Assembly (NCBI GenBank): GCA_023544565.1
Contig: JAMJFS010000002.1
Span: forward strand, 1-43,777
Source of the DNA: Methanosarcinaceae archaeon
Lineage (GTDB): Archaea; Halobacteriota; Methanosarcinia; Methanosarcinales; Methanosarcinaceae
Length of the DNA: 43,777 nt
Reading direction: 5' to 3'
Shown: piece by piece, positions 36,923 through 43,777 of the stretch
How positions within the stretch are numbered: the stretch's first letter is position 1
Layout: each line of letters starts with the position of its first letter
Made by a program: the position numbers and the translations under genes
Notes under the pieces: model-generated
The model's input: only the letters and a program-made list of their open reading frames with translations
Told to the model about the DNA's origin: nothing
The model's database searches: none

Positions 36923-37672
36923 GAAACCTGATTTTTTGCGAGTGGTGGTTATTTCTACATCTTCACCGTCACGTTTCTCAATGGACTCAACACCATGTTC
37001 GGTTTTAGACTCACGTGTCACATCTTTTTTATCGTCTGCAATGATATATTCAGATCTATTGCTCTTTGTCGAAGATCGATCTTTATTGGTAATGTGTCCT
37101 AGATGCCCATTTCCACTCTCAGCAATGATATATTCCGTTTTTGGCTCAGTTTTCGGAATTTCGGGTTTTGTTTCTTCCCTTTTAACTTCGCGAATATTGA
37201 ACTGCGCTTTATTTGGTTTGCGCGCTTCTACAGGATTTGGTTGTGACATAGAAGGTGTTGCAGATGGCTGAGTTGAAGTATTGCGAATATGGGGTTGTAC
37301 GATGGGGTTTGAATTTGGCAGTGTATGTGGTTTTAGGACCGGGGGTTGTACTGCCAACGTAGAACTTTCTCTGTGGGCAATGCTACTATCGTTACTGTTT
37401 CTTTGTCCGATCAGGTTCCTTGTGGAGCGAAGTTCGGATTTTTGGTCTAAAAGTTCGTCCATCATACCGTTCAGTGTGTTCGATAACTCTACAACTTTCT
37501 GTTCGATCTTTACCAGACGATTGTTTATATCAAGATCATTCTGGAGATCACGACGCAATTCGGTCATGATGGAGTCTCTCAGTGTAACTTTGAGTTCTTC
37601 AAATTCCTGATCTTTATCATGTAGCCTCCGCTCAAGGCGTTCTATTACAAAGTCTCTATTTTCAATACTCAT
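36920..37672 (-). CDS. Coiled-coil and disordered protein upstream of smc, unknown
   Basis: This is a 250-residue protein with no recognised family. Residues 1 to about 90 form a charged coiled coil (ENRDFVIERLERRLHDKDQE, then VKIEQKVVELSNTLNGMMDELLDQK). The rest is Pro/Ser/Thr-rich and probably disordered. Two copies of a short motif, TEYIIAES and SEYIIADD, lie 28 residues apart near the C-terminus and look like binding peptides. ATG 37672 is chosen because GAGGG sits six bases upstream; TTG 37732 is less likely. It is on the same strand as smc, 80 bases upstream, so a chromosome-organisation role is possible but unproven. Confidence 0.7.
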   Translation of the reverse strand: MSIENRDFVIERLERRLHDKDQEFEELKVTLRDSIMTELRRDLQNDLDINNRLVKIEQKVVELSNTLNGMMDELLDQKSELRSTRNLIGQRNSNDSSIAHRESSTLAVQPPVLKPHTLPNSNPIVQPHIRNTSTQPSATPSMSQPNPVEARKPNKAQFNIREVKREETKPEIPKTEPKTEYIIAESGNGHLGHITNKDRSSTKSNRSEYIIADDKKDVTRESKTEHGVESIEKRDGEDVEITTTRKKSGF

Positions 37673-37813
37673 GTAATCCCTCGCAAAACCATTCAAGCCC
37701 TCATACTTGGTATAGTTAAAACTATTACTCAATTATATGATAAAAAGTATAATATAACTTATGGTCGTGAATCCTGTTTGCGTACCTATTTGTCAAATTC
37801 AGCAGGATTAATA

Positions 37814-38644
37814 ATGATAATTGATTGCCATACTCACATTTTTCCGTCAAGAATTGCACAAAAGGCAGCACATGATCTGGTGCACCTTTACGGTTCGTCG
37901 CCCGTTGCTGGGGTTACTGCGGCTTACCTGTCAGAACACATGGACCACTGCGGAGTGGATAGGTCTGTGATCCTTCCTGTTGCGACAACTCCTGACCAGG
38001 TAAGATCCATCAATACCTGGATATTGTCATTATTGAGTGACTGTGATCGTTTCATCGGACTCGGGGCAATGCACCCTGATTTTAATACGGTTGGAGATGT
38101 TGAAACTGTGGGTGATGAACTTGAGCGATTGAAAAAGGCAGGTATCAGGGGCGTGAAACTACATCCTGAGTTCCAGTTCTTCTATCCCGATGAGGACCGC
38201 ATGTTCAGGCTTTATGAGGCATTCATTGAGCATGACATGCTGGCGTTCTTCCATGCTGGCGGCGGCGGAACATGGTTAAAGGAGATACATGGCACACCTG
38301 AGAGGTTCGAGGCAGTTTTGGATTCGTTTCCAAAGATGAAGGTCCTTGCTGCACATTTTGGTGGTTATGATTGCTGGGTGGGGGTTGAAAAACACCTTCT
38401 TGGACGTGATATCCTGTTTGATACTGCCTACATTTTCAGATCAGACGATGGAACAAAGTATCTCCCCGATGATGAGATAGTGCGTATGGTCGAGGCACAC
38501 GGCAGTGATAAAATATTGTTTGGAACAGACTATCCATTCAGGCGGCAGGATATTGAGATTGCAAACCTGATCAAGCTTGATCTGGATGATTCTGACAAAG
38601 AACGGATACTTGGGGAAAATGCGGCACAGGTGTTTGGGGTATGA
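37814..38644 (+). CDS. Amidohydrolase-related metal-dependent hydrolase
   Basis: This 276-residue TIM-barrel hydrolase is of the amidohydrolase-2 type. Metal ligands are visible in order: IDCHTHIFP (HxH), FFHAGGGG, AAHFGG and FGTDYPFRR. It resembles aminocarboxymuconate-semialdehyde decarboxylase-like and uncharacterised archaeal members. The substrate cannot be told from sequence. ATG 37814 is chosen because it has AGGAT upstream and begins directly with the HxH strand; the longer frame from 37778 adds an unlikely 12 residues. It is transcribed divergently from the coiled-coil gene. Confidence 0.88.
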   Translation: MIIDCHTHIFPSRIAQKAAHDLVHLYGSSPVAGVTAAYLSEHMDHCGVDRSVILPVATTPDQVRSINTWILSLLSDCDRFIGLGAMHPDFNTVGDVETVGDELERLKKAGIRGVKLHPEFQFFYPDEDRMFRLYEAFIEHDMLAFFHAGGGGTWLKEIHGTPERFEAVLDSFPKMKVLAAHFGGYDCWVGVEKHLLGRDILFDTAYIFRSDDGTKYLPDDEIVRMVEAHGSDKILFGTDYPFRRQDIEIANLIKLDLDDSDKERILGENAAQVFGV

Positions 38645-38747
38645 AATAGACGTATAGGAATCATTACTTATTGTGCATGGCTATTTTTTCAAATTGCGGT
38701 CTTCATCTTTTTCTTCCGATTTTGTGAAGTATGAGTGCTACATATAC

Positions 38748-38978
38748 TACATCAATATAATGATATAATATCTGATTAATTATATCATTATATTGATACA
38801 GTTTAGTACTTATTATATTATCGCACTGATATATTTTAGTAATTGTTATGTCACTATACTGATATAATATAGTAATTATTATATCACTATACTGATATAA
38901 TATAGTAATTATTATGTCATTACATTGATATATTTTGGCATAACCTATATCAGTATAGTGATAAAGATTAAATTATTT
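38748..38978. repeat. Seven tandem 33-bp iteron-like repeats
   Basis: Seven contiguous units of exactly 33 bp start at 38748, 38781, 38814, 38847, 38880, 38913 and 38946. Each centres on an imperfect palindrome, clearest as TATCACTATACTGATA at 38882-38897. The last unit carries it in inverted form (TATCAGTATAGTGATA, 38948-38963). Units at 38847 and 38880 differ at one position. The spacing is about three helical turns, so bound proteins would line up on one face. The array ends 19 bases before the start of the AAA/DUF4143 gene. The rest of the gap (38645-38747) shows only T-rich sequence. Confidence 0.85.
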
Positions 38979-38996
38979 GATTGTTAAGTGATATTA

Positions 38997-40322
38997 ATGC
39001 TTGAAAAAAACCAGATATTTGAGATATTGAGGGACCAGAATTACTGGTTCAAAGATTTCACGCATGAGGAGTACATTGAGCGGAAACATTACTTGGGCAA
39101 AATGAAAGATTTGCTTGAATCAAAATCAATAACTGCTGTGACAGGACCAAGAAGGGCTGGAAAGACTGTGCTCTTAAAACAGACTATCAATGAGATGATG
39201 GAAGAAGGGGTAAAAAAAGAACAGATATTGTATCTCAATCTTGAGGATTACAGGCTGTATTCCAATCATTCAATTGAACTTTTGAGTGCAGTTCTTGAAA
39301 CGTATAAAGACAACATCAACCCTAAAAATAAAATTTATTTTTTTATAGATGAGATACAGAACATAGAGGGTTTTGAACATTTTTTGAGAACAGAATATGA
39401 CCGGGATGGGAAAAGCAAGATCAAATTAATCATAACCGGATCAAACTCAAAACTATTATCAAAAGAACTTGGTACACTGCTTACAGGCAGGACATCAACA
39501 TTGACTGTGTATCCTTTTTCATTTGAGGAATATCTTGAATATAATAATGTAAAACTGGATATGAGTTCATATTTCACTCTTGAGAACCACAAAAATGAGA
39601 TAAAACAGTTGTTCAATAAGTATGTCGCTTTTGGTTCAATACCGGAGTTCCTTGATGAAACACAACCTTATGACAGGCTGAATGAATATCTTGAGAATAT
39701 TATATTCAAGGATATTGTTGTACGGTTTAATATAAGGAACACTAGATTGGTAAAAGAACTTGCAATATTTTTGGCAACAAATACCTCTAAAACCTATTCA
39801 ATAAACCAACTTAGCAAGATGTTCAAGTGTTCTGTAAATACCATAAAAGAATACCTTTTCGATCTTGAGCAGGCGTATCTGTTCTTTAACCTAAAACAGT
39901 ATTCTTATTCTTATAAAGAACAGGTCACAACACAGTCAAAATCATACTGCATAGACACAGGACTTGCCAGCGCAACAGGGTTTCAATTTTTAAAAAACAA
40001 TGGTCGTCTTATAGAGAATGCTGTGTTCATCGAACTCAAACGAAGAGGTCATGATATTTATTATCATAAAGGCACCGGAACAGGAGTTGAATGTGATTTC
40101 CTGATAAAAGAAGGAATGCATGTAACTAGCGTAATACAGGTAACAGAATCACTTACAAATCCGGATACAAAAAAAAGAGAGATCAAAGGACTTCTTGATG
40201 CAACTCAACAATATGGGCTTGAAGTCGGTTTGATATTGACTGACAATGAATACGATGATATTGTGCAGGATGATGTAACTATAAATGTACGTCCAATTTG
40301 GTTTTGGATGTTAGGGATATAA
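38997..40322 (+). CDS. AAA-type ATPase with DUF4143 domain
   Basis: This 441-residue protein has a P-loop ATPase with Walker A TGPRRAGKTVLLKQ near residue 48 and Walker B YFFIDEIQNIEG. ITGSNSKLLSKELGTLLTGR and YPFSFEEYLEY are typical of this family. A winged-helix segment (YSINQLSKMFKCSVNTIKEYLFDLEQAYLF) and a C-terminal DUF4143 nuclease-fold region follow. That region reads VECDFLIKEG...VIQVTES, lacking the E-x-K pair of active PD-(D/E)xK nucleases. ATG 38997 has GTGAT four bases upstream. The gene is markedly AT-rich and follows the 33-bp repeats, which suggests acquisition and autoregulation. Its cellular role is unknown. Confidence 0.88.
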   Translation: MLEKNQIFEILRDQNYWFKDFTHEEYIERKHYLGKMKDLLESKSITAVTGPRRAGKTVLLKQTINEMMEEGVKKEQILYLNLEDYRLYSNHSIELLSAVLETYKDNINPKNKIYFFIDEIQNIEGFEHFLRTEYDRDGKSKIKLIITGSNSKLLSKELGTLLTGRTSTLTVYPFSFEEYLEYNNVKLDMSSYFTLENHKNEIKQLFNKYVAFGSIPEFLDETQPYDRLNEYLENIIFKDIVVRFNIRNTRLVKELAIFLATNTSKTYSINQLSKMFKCSVNTIKEYLFDLEQAYLFFNLKQYSYSYKEQVTTQSKSYCIDTGLASATGFQFLKNNGRLIENAVFIELKRRGHDIYYHKGTGTGVECDFLIKEGMHVTSVIQVTESLTNPDTKKREIKGLLDATQQYGLEVGLILTDNEYDDIVQDDVTINVRPIWFWMLGI

Positions 40323-40327
40323 TTGCA

Positions 40328-40567
40328 CTAATATTTTGAAATCAATTCAAATTCAGCAGAAGGAAGTATATTTTTCGTGTGAACATGATACACTTCTTCA
40401 TTCTCATACACAACAACATTCTCGATCATTGAACCGTGCGTTCCAATCATTTCAAGGAGCGTGCCCATCTCTTCAATAGCAGGTTCTCGCGACGTACTCA
40501 TCTCGAACAGATCTGCCAAAGCGGCAATGGTATTTTTTTTTATGTGGGGTGGGGTAATGCGGGTCAT
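40328..40567 (-). CDS. Small hypothetical protein
   Basis: This 79-residue acidic protein is unassigned. It has an N-terminal helix (KKNTIAALADLFEMS) and a C-terminal strand pair (NVVVYENEEVYHVHTKN). No ribosome binding site precedes ATG 40567, but a TATA box (CCTATATATATAGC, about 40588-40601 on the minus strand) lies about 27 bases upstream, as for a leaderless transcript. It converges on the AAA/DUF4143 gene with five bases between stops. It may be a regulator-sized protein, but nothing shows a function. Confidence 0.6.
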   Translation of the reverse strand: MTRITPPHIKKNTIAALADLFEMSTSREPAIEEMGTLLEMIGTHGSMIENVVVYENEEVYHVHTKNILPSAEFELISKY

Positions 40568-40643
40568 TGTTGTTAACAGCGTGATTGCTATATATATAGG
40601 TTTCTATTCGTGTCTGCACGAACGATTATATCCTAATTCTACG

Positions 40644-42629
40644 TTAAATTAACAAGGGTGCAACCATATTGATGATCATTCCAACAACAATAGCAAGTGT
40701 TATTGTGAATGTTGATATCAAAGCCGTGTCTTTCCATCCAAGTTCATGTCTGAGTATTGCAATGGTTGCAACACAAGGGATATAGATGGTCGTAACAACA
40801 GCAAACACATACATTTGCAAAGGAGTCAATACCATTGCAAAATTGGCTGTGCCTGCCAAAACTGCCAGTACTTCAAGAGCCATCTCTTTTCGCAGGATGC
40901 CAAACACAAGTGCAGTCGCTGCAAATGCCGGAAGTCCGAGCAGACCTACAGATATTGGGCCGACTGTGTTCTCGAATGCATCAAGTATCCCGACAGCATC
41001 TGCAGCACCAAGAACCGCACTGCCTACGATCAATAGCGGAAATGCTACATAAACGAATTCACGGATCCTCAGCCATGTTTTTTGCAGTGTTGCCATTAGA
41101 TCGGGGTTTCGTAGCGGTGCCATCTCCATAATGAAACCTGTTCGCTCACCCGGTAATCCCTTACCAAGTACCCATCCTGTAGAAAAGATGATGACAAGTT
41201 CCAGGACATAGATCGATATTGCTGCCCAGTATCCGACAAAGGTTCCAACAAGCCCGAGAATAATGACCGTTCTTGCAGAACACGGGGTAAGCGCGATCAA
41301 AACCGATGCGATCCTGCGCTCGCGCATGGTATTCAGGGCGCGTGTGGACATAATTGCAGGCACATTGCAGCCATATCCAAGAATAAGCGGTATTATGGCT
41401 CTTCCGTGAAGGCCTACTTTGTGTGTTATCGTATCCAGTAAGAATGCTGCTCTTGTAAGGTATCCTGAATCTTCGAATACGGACAGGATGATGTAGAACA
41501 CTGCAATATATGGAATGGCGATCGCAAAACCTGCCTCGACACCGAGGAGTGCATAAATGAGTGCGTTTTGTAACACAGGGTGCATCCCTGCTGTAAATCC
41601 TCTTGCAGGTTGTATCAGGTACATCTCAAATAGGCTCACAATCCCTTGTTCCAAAAATCCGCCAACATAGAATACGATCGCGAATGTGAGCAGAAGTGCA
41701 CCAATAAGTGCTGCAATGCCTGCATATTGGGATGTAAGTATTTTGTCGATCTTATCTTTCAGGGTTTTTCTGCGTTTAGACTTTGTTACTACGCTGTCAA
41801 CGATATGTCCTGCTTCACCAAAGATATCGCGTGCGATCGTATCGTAAATTGACATCTCATGTGCTTGTTCGATCTCTTTTGCTATGGATCCTGTAATTTC
41901 AAGCAAGTGCTTTGCATCTTCTTTCGAACAACACATATCGACAAAATTAGTATCATTTTGGAGTGCTCGTATATTGACACCACGATCTATATTAGGAAAT
42001 ATTTTATCAAGGCGGTCAAGAGAACTGCGGATATGGCCATCGTAATGCACCTTTATGCGGTTGACTTTTGAAGTTTTCTCCAATGCTGCACGTACGGTTT
42101 CGTCAAGTCCAATTCCTTTTGTGGCAACGGTTGGTATGACTGGAACACCAAGGATCTTTGATAATTTAGGAACATCTATCGCGATTCCCATCTTCTCTGC
42201 GGCATCTATCTGGTTTAGGGCCACAACTATCGGAATGTTGAGTTCAAGGAGTTGCAGTGTAAGGTAGAGGTTGCGCTCAAGACGTGTGGCATCCACAACA
42301 TTTACAATGGTATCCGGTTTTTCTTTCAGCAGGTATCGTTTTGAAACTTTCTCATCTTCGGTTGCCGCACCAAGTGAATATATGCCTGGTAGATCAACTA
42401 CATCAATGGTTTTCGTCCCGATCTTGACACTTCCATGTGTGAGTTCAACGGTTGTTCCGGGGTAGTTTGATATGTCTACTCCGACACCGGTCAGGCGCGA
42501 GAAAAAAGCACTTTTTCCTACACTAGGGTTTCCAACGAATGCAATGGTTGTTTCCTGTTTGGAATTTGCAGTGCTTTTATTGTTACTGCTCGTATCAGTA
42601 TCACAGCATGAGGTTTTAATTGCTACCAC
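40644..42629 (-). CDS. feoB: Ferrous iron transport protein B
   Basis: This 661-residue Fe(II) transporter has an N-terminal G domain with GNPSVGKSAFF near 32-42, DLPGIYSL and NQIDAAEKMG. A GDI-like spacer (about 200-290) and eight or more membrane helices with two gate regions (for example LILGYGCNVPAIMSTR) complete it. The start GTG 42629 lies within the last codons of the upstream dtxR-type gene, so translation is coupled. An N-terminal Cys pair (TSCCDTDTSS) precedes the G domain. No separate FeoA or FeoC is seen; a FeoA-like domain sits on the regulator. Confidence 0.96.
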   Translation of the reverse strand: MVAIKTSCCDTDTSSNNKSTANSKQETTIAFVGNPSVGKSAFFSRLTGVGVDISNYPGTTVELTHGSVKIGTKTIDVVDLPGIYSLGAATEDEKVSKRYLLKEKPDTIVNVVDATRLERNLYLTLQLLELNIPIVVALNQIDAAEKMGIAIDVPKLSKILGVPVIPTVATKGIGLDETVRAALEKTSKVNRIKVHYDGHIRSSLDRLDKIFPNIDRGVNIRALQNDTNFVDMCCSKEDAKHLLEITGSIAKEIEQAHEMSIYDTIARDIFGEAGHIVDSVVTKSKRRKTLKDKIDKILTSQYAGIAALIGALLLTFAIVFYVGGFLEQGIVSLFEMYLIQPARGFTAGMHPVLQNALIYALLGVEAGFAIAIPYIAVFYIILSVFEDSGYLTRAAFLLDTITHKVGLHGRAIIPLILGYGCNVPAIMSTRALNTMRERRIASVLIALTPCSARTVIILGLVGTFVGYWAAISIYVLELVIIFSTGWVLGKGLPGERTGFIMEMAPLRNPDLMATLQKTWLRIREFVYVAFPLLIVGSAVLGAADAVGILDAFENTVGPISVGLLGLPAFAATALVFGILRKEMALEVLAVLAGTANFAMVLTPLQMYVFAVVTTIYIPCVATIAILRHELGWKDTALISTFTITLAIVVGMIINMVAPLLI

Positions 42630-43305
42630 GTCTCCTGAGTCGCGTATATTTCATGTCTGGGTTTACGTATATCTTGTTAGCAATGTCATTTCCGAGTGCA
42701 ATTTCAGTGCCGAGCGTAAGGATGGAGATGGAGCCTTGTTTTTGTTTGCGCTTGATGGTGATCTCTTCACCAACGATCAGCCCAAGTGATGTCAATCGTT
42801 CTTTTGTTTCAGATGGCAGGGTCATCATGGAGACAACTCCATGTTCTCCTTCTTTCATATCGGACAGCAAAACATGTTGTTCCTTTGGTGTGATACAGCA
42901 TTCTCCCTCATCGATCGGATTCCCGTCGGGACAGTGATCAGGGTGTCCTATATAGGCGCAGATGCGCTCAAGGACCATGTCAGATACGGCATGTTCAAGT
43001 TCGCAAGCCTCAATGTGGGCTACTTTTGCATCTACATCCAGCACATCAACAAGGAACTTTTCAAGCACCTGATGCTTTCTTTTAATTCTGGCCGCTTCCA
43101 GCGCACCTTTTTCCGTGAATTCCACTCCGTAGTAGGGTTTGTATTCCACAAATCCCTCATTTGAGAGTTTTTGCACCATTTCTGTAACACTGGGCGGAGA
43201 TACGTTTAGTTCGTCCGCGATCTGCTTGGTCTTGGCAGGTGCTTTGTTCTTTTTGATCAGGTATAGGATCGTTTCAAGGTATTCTTCAATACGTTCTGCT
43301 TGCAT
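42616..43305 (-). CDS. DtxR/MntR-family metal regulator with C-terminal FeoA-like domain
   Basis: This 229-residue regulator has an N-terminal winged helix (KTKQIADELNVSPPSVTEMVQKLSNEGFVEY). A dimerisation and metal-binding domain follows (HQVLEKFLVDVL, EACELEHAVSD, and HPDHCPDGNPI with GECC), then a FeoA/SH3-like domain (about 150-222: LTSLGLIVGEEITIKRKQKQG). With Fe(II) or Mn(II) it should repress its target. It is transcribed with and overlaps feoB. ATG 43305 is used; GTG 43314 is an alternative. A DtxR-type palindrome lies 34 bases upstream at the promoter. Confidence 0.94.
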   Translation of the reverse strand: MQAERIEEYLETILYLIKKNKAPAKTKQIADELNVSPPSVTEMVQKLSNEGFVEYKPYYGVEFTEKGALEAARIKRKHQVLEKFLVDVLDVDAKVAHIEACELEHAVSDMVLERICAYIGHPDHCPDGNPIDEGECCITPKEQHVLLSDMKEGEHGVVSMMTLPSETKERLTSLGLIVGEEITIKRKQKQGSISILTLGTEIALGNDIANKIYVNPDMKYTRLRRRGSN

Positions 43306-43338
43306 GGTGTTCACTTTGTTATGTTTGAATGGTGTATA

Positions 43339-43362
43339 TTAGGCTCGCCTAAATATATATGC
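43339..43362 (-). promoter_or_regulatory. dtxR-feoB promoter with DtxR-type operator
   Basis: TTAGGCTCGCCTAA at 43339-43352 is a perfect inverted repeat resembling the ends of DtxR/IdeR boxes. On the minus strand it directly abuts the TATA box GCATATATATTT (43351-43362). The predicted transcription start is about 43332. A repressor bound there would block the promoter, so the operon is probably autoregulated by iron or manganese. Confidence 0.65.
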
Positions 43363-43436
43363 TTTGGTAAATATTACAAATTTATGTATGAAAAAATAAG
43401 TTTCAAGATAAGTTGAAAAGAAAAACAAAACAACAA

Positions 43437-43583
43437 CCGCCGTAGGCGGCGTATTCCTTTACAAATGATTTGTAGAAATTGCGCTCAAATTCACCCATCA
43501 TGCAACAATTAAAAACAAAAATAAGTAAATTATCGGATCTCGACAATTTAATGTTAATGGTGGGGGTATGTCGCCTGCGGCAG
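43437..43583. repeat. Second REPIN-like inverted pair of GC-rich palindromes
   Basis: CCGCCGTAGGCGGC (43437-43450) and, inverted, GTCGCCTGCGGCAG (43570-43583) enclose about 119 nt. The left arm shares the ACAA flank and the following TTCC of the 15989 copy. The right arm shares the preceding GGGTATG/GGGTTGTG flank and the following ATT. The interior sequence is unrelated to the first pair. Confidence 0.65.
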
Positions 43584-43601
43584 ATTAAATCGTTTTCATA
43601 T

Positions 43602-43777
43602 AAAATTTGGTGGGACCGTGGAGATCTTCACCCAGATTACGCTTCTGGAGCGCGAACCGAGACATTTCGCTTCGCTCAACACCTCACTAAATAAAAAAGA
43701 AGTCACTGAAAATTATTGGTGAAACAAAATTTGGTGGGACCGTGGAGATCTTCACCCAGATTACGCTTCTGGAGCGC
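43602..43777. repeat. Direct repeat with 124-bp period running off the window
   Basis: A segment of at least 52 bases starting AAAATTTGGTGGGACCGTGG occurs at 43602-43653 and again at 43726-43777, identical as far as the window shows. The intervening 72 bases have no clear repeat. The second copy reaches the right edge, so more copies may follow. In the frame read at 43611 the copies would encode WDRGDLHPDYASGA; no gene can be supported. The gap from 43306 to the window end has no other gene. Confidence 0.7.

Noticed and set aside
38748-38978. CRISPR array
   Set aside because: The 33-bp units are contiguous with no spacers, and no cas gene is nearby.
43611-43660. Antisense tRNA 3' end (TGGTGGGACC...)
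   Set aside because: The tract begins like an antisense CCA end, but the T-arm cannot form a 5-bp stem with a 7-nt loop.
43479-43694. 71-residue open frame on the plus strand
   Set aside because: It runs across the right REP-like arm and the direct repeat; the C-terminus is repeat-derived and no ribosome binding site is present.

Overview
The window is a gene-dense piece of a euryarchaeal chromosome, most likely from a methanogen or methane oxidiser of the Methanosarcinales type. This placement is an inference. The supporting genes are archaeal TBP, archaeal NAC, formylmethanofuran:tetrahydromethanopterin formyltransferase (Ftr), the methanofuran-pathway decarboxylase MfnA, a four-subunit PorGDAB pyruvate:ferredoxin oxidoreductase, a PIN-ATPase-KH protein, and bacterial-type MutS/MutL and DinB. 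Genes are moderately AT-rich, intergenic regions are very AT-rich with archaeal TATA boxes, and ribosome binding sites are of the GGTGAT/GAGG type with several GTG and TTG starts. No rRNA, tRNA, CRISPR array or complete insertion sequence was seen.

Layout. 1-2922 (minus): a KaiC-like ATPase with a degenerate P-loop, a restriction-endonuclease-fold-like protein, an IscA-type protein and NAC. 3045-6835: hisI, PIN-ATPase-KH, a Cys-rich DUF3795-like protein and a tRNA-dihydrouridine synthase. 7024-9925: porGDAB, closed by a hairpin terminator that spans the stop codon. 10070-15874 (plus): a small unknown, nth, a voltage-gated K+ channel with a zinc ribbon, dinB with a PCNA-binding tail, a membrane/solenoid unknown and ftr. 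16203-24690 (minus): TraB-like protein, M50 protease with CBS domains, mfnA and the overlapping mutS-mutL pair. 24955-27915: a YgjP-like metallopeptidase, a small membrane protein, a dolichol-phosphate-type glycosyltransferase and tbp. 28125-31047 (plus): a tight operon of a polytopic membrane protein, a MoxR-type AAA+ ATPase and a VWA-like protein. 31296-37672 (minus): smc-scpA-scpB, preceded by a coiled-coil/disordered protein. 37814-43305: an amidohydrolase, an AAA/DUF4143 ATPase behind a seven-copy 33-bp repeat array, a small unknown, and an iron module (dtxR with a fused FeoA-like domain, then feoB) with a DtxR-type operator at its promoter.

Functional themes are C1/acetyl metabolism (Por, Ftr, MfnA), genome maintenance (MutSL, Nth, DinB, SMC-ScpAB), iron handling (DtxR-FeoB, IscA) and core expression (TBP, NAC, Dus).

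The non-coding sequence is the least expected part. It holds REPIN-like paired GC-rich palindromes (15989-16153 and 43437-43583, with a single copy at 24804), a dispersed AT-palindrome/CGAG repeat (17553, 25514, 36862, 27300), a strong hairpin with its own TATA box (about 18911-18975), the 33-bp iteron-like array (38748-38978), and a 124-bp-period direct repeat running off the right edge.
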